A stretch of DNA of 28,007 bases from UMGS755 sp045595795 (GTDB taxonomy: Bacteria; Bacillota; Clostridia; UBA1381; UBA9506): assembly GCA_045595795.1 (NCBI GenBank), contig JAZOBC010000068.1, positions 1 through 28,007 on the forward strand. Direction: 5' to 3'. The notes below the pieces were generated by a model. The model saw nothing but the letters and a program-made list of their open reading frames with translations, was not told the DNA's origin and made no database searches. Position numbers and translations under genes: made by a program. Below, piece after piece: positions 1 through 6,716 of the stretch. Position 1 is the stretch's first letter, and each line of letters starts with the position of its first letter.

Positions 1-47
1 ACTTGTGTGCAGCCAGTAGTATTAGGGCTATGCCCGAAAATGAAAAA

Positions 48-66
48 CCCCCCGTTATACGGGGGG
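48..66 (-). terminator. Rho-independent terminator of the minus-strand gene cluster
   Basis: Six C, GTTATAC and six G form a 7-bp GC-rich stem with a 5-nt loop. Read on the minus strand, the stem is followed at once by TTTTTCATTTTC. This fits an intrinsic terminator about 85 nt past the stop codon of the 146-aa gene. Confidence 0.8.
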
Positions 67-91
67 ATATTTATTATATTTGTTTGCAATA

Positions 92-136
92 ATAATGGGG
101 TTGTTTCACTTTCTGTTAGTAAAACAACCCCATTAT
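92..136 (-). repeat. Long inverted repeat just after the last minus-strand gene
   Basis: Bases 92-106 and 122-136 are perfect inverted repeats (15 bp, core GGGGTTGTTT/AAACAACCCC) around a 15-nt loop. No T-run follows on either strand, so it is not a standard terminator alone. It lies between the stop codon at 152 and the terminator at 48-66 and could protect the transcript's 3' end or act as a first terminator. Confidence 0.6.
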
Positions 137-151
137 ATATGCTATGTAGTC

Positions 152-592
152 TTAGCGTCTTAAATCTTTTCTGTTCTCACGGATAGTTTCAACGGTGCTG
201 ATTAATTGATCTTCAATAGCGTGGAGAACATCATCAGCATATTGGCTTGCACCCAATCTGATTTCGCGGGCATGTTCCTGAGCACTTTCAATAATCTGAT
301 TTGCGTTGTCATAAGCCTGCTTGGTGATTTCGTGTTCATTGACCATAGCTGCGATCTTATCTTCAGTGTTCTTAATGATAGCAGCGGCTTCCTTCTGTGC
401 GTCTGCAATGATTCTTTGACGTTCGTCCTTTACCCATTTTGCTTGCTTCATTTCGTCAGGATACTTGATTCTGGCTTCCTGAAGAAGGTCTAAAAGCGCA
501 TCCTTATCAATGATGCCACGTCCCACGAAGGGAATGGTAAAGCTGTGCTCAATTTTATCTTCCAAAGCCTCAATGATTTCTAATAATTCCAT
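152..592 (-). CDS. 146-aa coiled-coil protein of unknown function
   Basis: Function not recognised. The protein is highly charged and almost wholly helical by eye. Residues ~50-125 carry long runs rich in Ala, Glu, Lys and Gln that look like coiled coil, resembling ATP-synthase b-subunit or DivIVA-type proteins. There is no signal peptide, membrane segment or catalytic motif. Small proteins of this type are often annotated 'ATPase' beside coaD and rsmD in Clostridia. Here it follows rsmD directly and coaD is absent from the visible stretch. The ATG at 592 has a GGGG-type ribosome-binding site 9 nt upstream. It is the last gene before the terminator at 48-66 and is probably cotranscribed with rsmD across a 113-nt gap in which I see no convincing promoter. 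The reading frame is secure; the role is unknown. Confidence 0.8.
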   Translation of the reverse strand: MELLEIIEALEDKIEHSFTIPFVGRGIIDKDALLDLLQEARIKYPDEMKQAKWVKDERQRIIADAQKEAAAIIKNTEDKIAAMVNEHEITKQAYDNANQIIESAQEHAREIRLGASQYADDVLHAIEDQLISTVETIRENRKDLRR

Positions 593-705
593 TATAAATC
601 GCCCCTTTTTAATCTTTTGTTTAACATTTTTACGTATTGCGTCATGCTGAAAATGATTCTTTATTTTAAGTACTCAGCACATGGACTAAGCACACATCAA
701 CATAA

Positions 706-1242
706 TCATGCCTCGAGCAATAACACCCGAGCTCTGCCATAGCGCTTATCGCGCACGATGTGAAACAGTTTTTCAGTCTGGACAGGCGGTTCGCCTTCTG
801 TTTCGCAATAGATAATGCCATCAGGTGAGAGTAGATTTCTTTCTGCAATGACTTCTAAACTGCGAGCAAGAAAATCACCCTGATATGGCGGATCTAAAAA
901 AATGATGTCATAAAAATCACTTGTTGATTGCAGAAAAGCCAAATAGTCACTTTTTATCAACTTTGCCCGATCTGTTAAATGTGTTTTAATCAAATTGTTT
1001 TCTGCTGCTTTTAGCGAATCAACAGAGGCATCGACAAAAACAGCACCGGCGGCGCCACGACTGAGTGCCTCAATGCCCAAACTGCCGGTTCCGGCGAATA
1101 GGTCAAGGACAAATGCACCACTAAGGCGACCATTTAACATGCTAAACAACGCCTCTTTTACCCGGTCATGAGTCGGGCGGACGGCTAATCCTTCAGGACA
1201 AAGTAACTTTGTTCCTCTGGCAGAACCTGCAATGACTCTCAA
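706..1242 (-). CDS. rsmD: 16S rRNA (guanine(966)-N(2))-methyltransferase RsmD
   Basis: RsmD uses S-adenosylmethionine to methylate N2 of G966 in 16S rRNA of the small ribosomal subunit. The 178-aa protein has the family's usual length and typical N-terminus (MRVIAGSARGTKL). It shows the SAM-binding loop DLFAGTGSLGIEAL at residues 47-60 and the catalytic DPPY motif of N-methyltransferases at 117-120. The start codon is TTG at 1242, supported by an AAAGGA site 9 nt upstream and by the conserved N-terminus beginning exactly there. It lies downstream of recG in the same direction, a conserved pairing in Bacillota. The 118-nt gap holds a separate sigma-A promoter, so it need not depend on recG readthrough. 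The coaD gene that usually follows is not seen. Confidence 0.94.
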   Translation of the reverse strand: MRVIAGSARGTKLLCPEGLAVRPTHDRVKEALFSMLNGRLSGAFVLDLFAGTGSLGIEALSRGAAGAVFVDASVDSLKAAENNLIKTHLTDRAKLIKSDYLAFLQSTSDFYDIIFLDPPYQGDFLARSLEVIAERNLLSPDGIIYCETEGEPPVQTEKLFHIVRDKRYGRARVLLLEA

Positions 1243-1315
1243 TGATAACCATCCTTTGTTTGTAATTGTGTAAGTAACACACTTTTCGACAATAACATCC
1301 TATTATACATATATT

Positions 1316-1343
1316 ATTTTACATGATTTCTCATAAATGTCAA
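1316..1343 (-). promoter_or_regulatory. Sigma-A promoter for rsmD
   Basis: On the minus strand a perfect -35 box TTGACA (complement of 1338-1343) is followed after 16 bp by TAAAAT (complement of 1316-1321). The predicted start lies about 65 nt before the TTG start of rsmD. The surrounding gap is AT-rich, as is usual for a promoter. Confidence 0.65.
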
Positions 1344-1360
1344 GATGTTTTGCAAAATTT

Positions 1361-3406
1361 TCAATTAAAAGTAACATGATTCTGAAACAGCGCGTTGATT
1401 TTTTGAGAAATAAATGCTTTTTCTTCTTGCGTACAAGCTAACTCTCCGGACACATAAGTCCGCGCTGCTAAAGTGGTTTGTTTTAAAAGCTCCATATCGG
1501 TGTAGAGATTTGCAATTCGAAACGCGGGGAGACCGTGTTGGCGTGTGCCGAAAAATTCACCGGGTCCACGCTGTTTTAAGTCCTCTTCTGCAATTTTGAA
1601 GCCGTTTTCTTCGTGCTTCATAACCGAAAGTCGTGCCATAGCAGCTTCTTGCGTGTTTTGAGACATTAAAATGCAGTAGGATTTATGTATGCCCCTGCCC
1701 ACGCGCCCTCTAAGCTGATGTAGTTGTGAAAGACCAAAACGGTCGGCGTTTTCGACGAGCATAATGGTGGCGTTAGGAACATCGACGCCAACCTCAATGA
1801 CGGTTGTCGCAACTAAAACAGAGATTTTTCCTTCCTTAAAGTCGCTCATAACAGTCTCTTTTTCGTTGCCCTTCATTTTGCCATGCAGAACCCCAATTTT
1901 GTCTGCCGGAAAGCCATTTTTGTGGAGCAACTTACCATAGGCAGTGACGGATTGGAGTTCAGTTAATTCACTTTCTTCAACCAACGGACAGACAATATAG
2001 GCTTGTCTGCCGGCAGTGAGTTCTTTCTTCAAAAAGGCAAAAACACGTTCCCGATAGTTTTCATTTACAGCAAAAGTATCAATTTTCTGCCTACCGGGAG
2101 GCAGTTCGTCGATAATGGAAACATCCAAATCACCATAAATAATTAAAGCCAGTGTACGCGGAATCGGTGTAGCACTCATAACCAAAACGTGCGGATTTTC
2201 TCCTTTTGTAGAAAGTAGACGCCGTTGGTCAACGCCGAAACGGTGTTGTTCATCGGTTACGGCTAATCCAAGATTGCAAAACGCAACATTTTCAGACAAA
2301 AGTGCGTGAGTTCCGACTGCGACCTGCGCCGAACCATCCTGAAGCTTTGCCAAAGCTTCGCGACGTGCCTTGGGCGATAGTGAGCTGCAAAGCAGAACCA
2401 CCGAAATGCCGTGAGCGGCAAACAGTTTAGACAGCCCCTCGTAATGCTGTGTGGCTAAAATTTCGGTTGGTGCCATAAATGCTGCCTGATAACCGCTTTT
2501 TACGGCAACATAAATTGCTGCAGCGGCAACAGCTGTTTTGCCGGAGCCAACATCACCACAAACCAAGCGGTTCATGGAAATGCCGGAAGATATGTCATTT
2601 GAGATTTCAGAGATAACACGGCTTTGTGCTCCTGTCAGCGTGAAGGGGAGTGTCTTGATGAAATGGTCAGGAGAGGCAGATAAAATGGGGGATTTACCGG
2701 TTTGCCTGCGCTCTTTGTACGAAAATAAAGCCGCCTGAAAAAGGAATAATTCCTCAAATGCGAGTCTGCGGCGAGCAGCAACATAAGCTTCTCTGTTTAG
2801 CGGATAGTGAATGTTTTCAAGTGCATAATTAATTTCACAGAGCTGATAATGGTGGCGTAGGGTAATTGGGAGGCAGTCTTTTACTTGCCCGGATGTCAGT
2901 TCTAATGCTTGTGCCACACAATCTGCCATAAAGGATTCCGTCAGTCCGTCTGTCAAAGGATAAATCGGCATGATTCTACCGGTTTGTTTTTGATTTTCAG
3001 GTGCTTCGAAAATGGGCGTCAACATCTGCTTTTTCGGAAGTAAACGAACTTTACCGTAAAAGATATAGGTTTCACCTTTTTTCAGGCGGTCTTCAATGAA
3101 ACGGTTGTTAAACCAAACAAGCTCTAAGAAACCTGTTCCGTCCGAAACCTTCACCGTGCTGACAGAAAAATTCTTTCTGACTAAATTCGTTGAAACAGAA
3201 GAAGAAACGACTGCTTTAATGCAGACCGTTTCTTCATGTACAAGCTCTATAATTTTTTTAAACAGTTTTCTGTTTTCGTATGTTCGGGGATAGTGCGCCA
3301 ATAAATCTGCTAAGGTAAAAATGCCCAGTTTGGCAAAAGCGGCGGCACGTTTCTTGCCGACACCGGAAAGCTGCTCGATGCTGCTTTGTAAACCGCAATC
3401 TGCCAT
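1361..3406 (-). CDS. recG: ATP-dependent DNA helicase RecG
   Basis: RecG is a superfamily 2 DNA translocase that remodels stalled replication forks and branch-migrates Holliday junctions. The 681-aa length is normal. The N-terminal wedge/OB region (residues ~1-240) binds branched DNA. The helicase core shows Walker A GDVGSGKT near residues 284-291 and the DEQH Walker B box at 385-388. It is followed by MSATPIPRTLAL and, in the C-terminal helicase domain, by QLRGRVGRG, all RecG-specific. The ATG at 3406 has an AGGAGG site 10 nt upstream. It starts 18 nt after the fakA stop, so the two are probably translated from one message. The Shine-Dalgarno bases lie in one arm of a short GC-rich hairpin (3409-3421), which may damp translation. 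Confidence 0.97.
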   Translation of the reverse strand: MADCGLQSSIEQLSGVGKKRAAAFAKLGIFTLADLLAHYPRTYENRKLFKKIIELVHEETVCIKAVVSSSVSTNLVRKNFSVSTVKVSDGTGFLELVWFNNRFIEDRLKKGETYIFYGKVRLLPKKQMLTPIFEAPENQKQTGRIMPIYPLTDGLTESFMADCVAQALELTSGQVKDCLPITLRHHYQLCEINYALENIHYPLNREAYVAARRRLAFEELFLFQAALFSYKERRQTGKSPILSASPDHFIKTLPFTLTGAQSRVISEISNDISSGISMNRLVCGDVGSGKTAVAAAAIYVAVKSGYQAAFMAPTEILATQHYEGLSKLFAAHGISVVLLCSSLSPKARREALAKLQDGSAQVAVGTHALLSENVAFCNLGLAVTDEQHRFGVDQRRLLSTKGENPHVLVMSATPIPRTLALIIYGDLDVSIIDELPPGRQKIDTFAVNENYRERVFAFLKKELTAGRQAYIVCPLVEESELTELQSVTAYGKLLHKNGFPADKIGVLHGKMKGNEKETVMSDFKEGKISVLVATTVIEVGVDVPNATIMLVENADRFGLSQLHQLRGRVGRGIHKSYCILMSQNTQEAAMARLSVMKHEENGFKIAEEDLKQRGPGEFFGTRQHGLPAFRIANLYTDMELLKQTTLAARTYVSGELACTQEEKAFISQKINALFQNHVTFN

Positions 3407-3408
3407 GT

Positions 3409-3421
3409 GGAGGCATCCTCC
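3409..3421 (-). promoter_or_regulatory. Hairpin covering the recG ribosome-binding site
   Basis: On the minus strand GGAGG, ATG and CCTCC form a perfect 5-bp GC-rich stem with a 3-nt loop. The GGAGG arm is the recG Shine-Dalgarno site. Ribosomes finishing fakA could open it, which would couple recG translation to fakA. The pairing is visible; its regulatory effect is inferred. Confidence 0.4.
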
Positions 3422-3424
3422 TTT

Positions 3425-5053
3425 TTATTCCACTGAAACAATATAATAGTAAAGGGGCTGTGTGCCATTATGCACCAAAACGTCGCAGGAATCGTAGGTT
3501 TCTTCTAAATAAGCCTGCAGATTGGCAGCCTCTTCTTCGGTCACATCTTCGCCATAGAACACATTAATGATGGCACTGTCTTCATCAACCATGCCGCTGA
3601 GCAGCTCTTTGGCAACCTGAGCGGGATCGTCGCCGGCAGCTAAGATATTTTTGCCGGTCAGTCCAATGATCTTACCCTTCGGCAGAGTTTCGCCGTTTAA
3701 TGAAAACTCGCGCACGGCATAAGTTACATTGCCGGTTTTAACGAGTGATGCAGCTTCTTTCATGGCTGCGGCATTTTCTTCGCCAGATGCATCAGGCATA
3801 AATGCCAGCATGGCTGAAATACCCTCAGGAATAGAACGGGTAGGGATTACAATAACCTTTTTATCCGTTAAATCAACAACCTGTTCAGCGGCCATGATGA
3901 TGTTTTTGTTATTCGGCATCACATATACTGTTTCAGCATGAATAGCATTCACAGCGGCCAAGATATCATCGGTACTGGGGTTCATAGTCTGACCGCCTAA
4001 AATAACCTCGTTTGTACCCATATCGCGGAACAATTCTTCCATGCCGGCGCCGGCTGCTACAGCGGCAAAACCGTAGGGAGCAAGGGGCTCATCAGAAGCT
4101 TTAGGAGCATTGTTTTCTGCTTCCAACTCATTATGCTGGTATTTCATATTGTCAATTTTAATGTTAATCAAGGAACCCAGCTTCAGCGCTTCTTCGATGA
4201 CATAACCGGGGTTGTTGGTGTGAATGTGTACCTTGATGATGGATTCATCATCCACAACAACCATGGAATCGCCTTTTTTCTGAATGTTCTCAGCAAGCAA
4301 TTTGCTGGAAGCTTTAGGACTGTTTTTTTCGACGATGAATTCTGTACAATAAGCAAACTTGATATCAGCATCGGATACTTTTGCGCTGCTTGCCTTAGGA
4401 GCGGGCAACACTTCACCATCCTTGCGCTCGATCACTTCGCCTGTTTTTAAATAGCTAAGAGCGCCTTCTAACAGATACACAATACCCTGACCGCCGGAAT
4501 CGACAACGCCGGCAGCCTTTAGTGCCGGAAGAATTTCAGGCGTTCTGTCAAGACTCTTTTGTGCCGCGTCCACAACAGCAGATAAAAGATCTGTGATTTC
4601 GTTGTTATCAGAAAGATAAGCTGCACCGCCCTCGCTACCATCGCGAGAAACAGAGAGCATGGTACCTTCAACAGGCTTCATAACGGCTTTATAAGCGGTG
4701 GCAACACCTTCAGCAAAAGCTTCACCGATATCGACGGCGTCTGCCAGTTTGCAATCCTTCAGTCTTTTGGACATGCCACGGAATAACTGTGATAAAATAA
4801 CACCGGAGTTGCCGCGCGCACCGCGCAGAGAAGCACTTGCTACAACATTCATCACTTCGCCAACGGTTTCAAAACTGCGACCTGCCAGTTCGCTGGCGGC
4901 AGCAGTGACCGTCATGGACATATTAGAGCCTGTATCACCATCAGGCACGGGAAAAACATTTAAATCATTTAAAATATTTTTATTGTTAACGAGTTTATTA
5001 GCCGCAGACATAAAAGCATTACAAAGCGTCTCGGCATCAATGGTATAAATCAA
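3425..5053 (-). CDS. fakA: DAK2-domain fatty acid kinase FakA (YloV)
   Basis: FakA phosphorylates fatty acids held by a FakB (DegV-family) partner, feeding exogenous fatty acids into phospholipid synthesis. The 542-aa length is close to characterised FakA/YloV proteins. The N-terminal DhaL-like kinase domain shows the nucleotide/Mg site VFPVPDGDTGSNM, with Asp38, Asp40 and Thr41. It also has RGARGNSGVILSQLFRG near residues 75-92 and DSGGQG near 185. The remainder matches the middle and C-terminal domains involved in FakB binding and dimerisation. The TTG start at 5053 has a GGAGG site 9 nt upstream. Position between yloU and recG is the conserved Bacillota order. No fakB gene is visible here. 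Older annotations call the family 'dihydroxyacetone kinase-like'. Confidence 0.92.
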   Translation of the reverse strand: MIYTIDAETLCNAFMSAANKLVNNKNILNDLNVFPVPDGDTGSNMSMTVTAAASELAGRSFETVGEVMNVVASASLRGARGNSGVILSQLFRGMSKRLKDCKLADAVDIGEAFAEGVATAYKAVMKPVEGTMLSVSRDGSEGGAAYLSDNNEITDLLSAVVDAAQKSLDRTPEILPALKAAGVVDSGGQGIVYLLEGALSYLKTGEVIERKDGEVLPAPKASSAKVSDADIKFAYCTEFIVEKNSPKASSKLLAENIQKKGDSMVVVDDESIIKVHIHTNNPGYVIEEALKLGSLINIKIDNMKYQHNELEAENNAPKASDEPLAPYGFAAVAAGAGMEELFRDMGTNEVILGGQTMNPSTDDILAAVNAIHAETVYVMPNNKNIIMAAEQVVDLTDKKVIVIPTRSIPEGISAMLAFMPDASGEENAAAMKEAASLVKTGNVTYAVREFSLNGETLPKGKIIGLTGKNILAAGDDPAQVAKELLSGMVDEDSAIINVFYGEDVTEEEAANLQAYLEETYDSCDVLVHNGTQPLYYYIVSVE

Positions 5054-5071
5054 GTTTAAACACCTCCGAAA

Positions 5072-5425
5072 TTAATCCACACGGATTCCTTCCACGTTGA
5101 CAGTGACACGTCCGACACGGAAGCCAGTCATGCTTTCAACGCTGTAACGGACATTGCTGATGATACTGTCAGAAATGACTTTAATATTCACGCCGTATTC
5201 TACGATAATGTGCAGGTCAATGCTGATTTTGTCATCTTCTGTTGTGACTTTGATACCTTTTGTGATAGTATCCCACTTCAGAAGACTTGCAAAACTGTCA
5301 CTTGCATTTTTATATGCCATGCCTACCACGCCGTAGCATCCGGTAGCGACCATGCCGGCAATATGCGCAATGACGGTGTTGCTCATGATGATTGCACCAC
5401 GTTCGGTTTCGGTTTTAATTGCCAT
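5072..5425 (-). CDS. yloU: Asp23/Gls24 family protein (YloU-like)
   Basis: This is a 117-aa protein of the Asp23/Gls24 family. The family is linked to cell-envelope homeostasis and, in staphylococci, to a membrane-associated Asp23 layer; its biochemical activity is not established. Family signs are the GAIIMSNTVIAHIAGMVATGCYGVVGM segment near residues 10-36, shown here only as a landmark in two halves (GAIIMSNTVIAH and MVATGCYGVVGM). A C-terminal half follows with IVEYGVNIKVI and VNVEGIRVD. The ATG at 5425 follows AAGGAGG at 7-8 nt. There is no signal peptide or membrane segment. It is the first gene of the minus-strand operon, 18 nt before fakA, and is transcribed from an extended -10 promoter near 5484. 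The rpmB gene that usually lies nearby is absent. Confidence 0.9.
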   Translation of the reverse strand: MAIKTETERGAIIMSNTVIAHIAGMVATGCYGVVGMAYKNASDSFASLLKWDTITKGIKVTTEDDKISIDLHIIVEYGVNIKVISDSIISNVRYSVESMTGFRVGRVTVNVEGIRVD

Positions 5426-5483
5426 AGTGTAACCTCCTTATAGGAACTGCATTCTATATCCTTTTTATCACATTATTACCTAT

Positions 5484-5492
5484 AGTATAACA
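5484..5492 (-). promoter_or_regulatory. Extended -10 promoter for the yloU-fakA-recG operon
   Basis: On the minus strand TGTTATACT forms an extended -10 element: a TG dinucleotide, one base, then TATACT (complement of 5484-5489). No good -35 box lies 16-18 bp upstream, which is tolerated with an extended -10. The start would fall about 50 nt before the yloU ATG. Confidence 0.6.
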
Positions 5493-5520
5493 TACTTATT
5501 CCAAAATTACCATACTTATT
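5491..5520. repeat. Pair of 10-bp direct repeats in the divergent promoter region
   Basis: CATACTTATT occurs at 5491-5500 and again at 5511-5520, exactly 20 bp or about two helical turns apart. The pair covers the region upstream of the minus-strand -10 box, where a regulator could bind. The repeats are visible; a binding role is inferred. Confidence 0.5.
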
Positions 5521-5574
5521 TTTAACAAAAATGAAATATTTTTAAAAATAATTTGTGAAGAATGCGAGAAAATC

Positions 5575-5603
5575 TTGTGATTATCATAATTTTGTGTTAT
5601 ACT
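5575..5603 (+). promoter_or_regulatory. Sigma-A promoter for the yhaO-yhaN-metY genes
   Basis: TTGTGA (5575-5580) and TATACT (5598-5603) are separated by exactly 17 bp, and a TG precedes the -10 by one base. The expected start is near 5610, about 40 nt before the ATG at 5652. This rules out an upstream ATG at 5562 as the gene start. An AT-only 14-bp palindrome, TATTTTTAAAAATA, lies upstream at 5537-5550. Confidence 0.7.
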
Positions 5604-5651
5604 TATATTGGGAAGTTATTTATAATAAGGAAAAAGAAAGGACGTGGGGCT

Positions 5652-6716
5652 ATGAAATTTATTCACTGTAGCGATTTTCATTTAGATACAGCTTTTTCAG
5701 GTCTGGGTGATGGCAAAAGTGCTGCCATTCGCCAGCAGGAGCTCCGCCAGAGCTTTCTTTCTGTGATTGAGCTTGCAAAAGAGGCTGACGGTCTTTTGAT
5801 CGCAGGCGACTTGTTTGATAATGACTCGGTTGAGGCAGAAACAATCCACACCTTGCGACAGGGCTTTGCATCGTTAGGCGATATTCCTGTTTTGATTGTT
5901 GCGGGAAACCATGACCCGCTCACGGCGCATTCCTATTATCGCTTGGCAACCTTTTCACCCAATGTGCACATATTTGGCACAGAACTTTCCAAAGTGGCTG
6001 TCGGGGATTGCGATGTGTATGGCATTTCCTTTGCTGACAGCAATCAGCCGGAGCCTCTTTTAACGGAATTCTGCCATGATTCTGACCGGCCGTCCATCCT
6101 GCTTATACACGGTGATTTGAGCGGTGGTGCATATAATCCCATCAATCGGGAACTGCTTGCAGCGTCTGGTCTTTCTTATGTTGCCTTGGGACATGTTCAT
6201 GGCTATGAATCGGTGATGCTTGGAAGAACACTTTGCGTGTATCCCGGTTGCCCGGAAGGACGCGGTTTTGATGAGTTGGGCGAAAAAGGCGTTGTTTCTG
6301 TCGAGGTAACAGAGTATGGTGCTATGGCAACTTTCGTGCCGATTTGTAAGCGACAGTATAGAGAACTTTCTGTGGATATTACCGACCTTTTGACGCATGA
6401 TGCGGTGATTCAAAAAATCCGTGAGCAGCTGCTTATGGCAGAAGATTTATATAAAGTTATTTTAACCGGCGAAACAGAATTTGTGCCGGATGGACGTGTT
6501 TTGGAATCAGCACTTTCTGAGTGCTTTTTCATTAAAATTGTTGATGTAACCAAACGCCCTCTTCCCATAGAGACGCTGATGCAAGAAAACGGCGTGCGTG
6601 GTATGTTTACGCAAAAACTGCATGATGGTTTATCGGGAGACGATGCGGGAATCTATCGTCGCGCTTTGGAAATAGGGCTTTCAGCCTTGTCAGGAGAGAA
6701 GGTGAAAGGGCTATGA
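5652..6716 (+). CDS. yhaO: YhaO/SbcD-like DNA repair metallophosphoesterase
   Basis: This is a calcineurin-like phosphoesterase of the Mre11/SbcD superfamily, 354 aa, predicted to be a metal-dependent nuclease. The metal ligands are visible in order: Asp8 and His10 (SDFHLD), Asp53 (AGDLFDN), Asn86-His87-Asp88 (AGNHDP), His153 (LIHGDL), and His181 and His183 (GHVHGY). The ATG at 5652 follows an AAGG site 10 nt upstream. The longer frame from 5562 would start upstream of the promoter. The stop overlaps the next gene by 4 bp (ATGA), and the partner is an SMC/Rad50-like ATPase. The pair therefore looks like the Bacillus YhaO-YhaN analogue of SbcD-SbcC. The natural DNA substrate is unknown. Confidence 0.88.
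   Translation: MKFIHCSDFHLDTAFSGLGDGKSAAIRQQELRQSFLSVIELAKEADGLLIAGDLFDNDSVEAETIHTLRQGFASLGDIPVLIVAGNHDPLTAHSYYRLATFSPNVHIFGTELSKVAVGDCDVYGISFADSNQPEPLLTEFCHDSDRPSILLIHGDLSGGAYNPINRELLAASGLSYVALGHVHGYESVMLGRTLCVYPGCPEGRGFDELGEKGVVSVEVTEYGAMATFVPICKRQYRELSVDITDLLTHDAVIQKIREQLLMAEDLYKVILTGETEFVPDGRVLESALSECFFIKIVDVTKRPLPIETLMQENGVRGMFTQKLHDGLSGDDAGIYRRALEIGLSALSGEKVKGL

Noticed and set aside
5562..5651. Longer start (ATG 5562) for the YhaO-like gene
   Set aside because: A good promoter (5575-5603) lies inside it, and ATG 5652 gives the conserved MKFIHCSDFH N-terminus.
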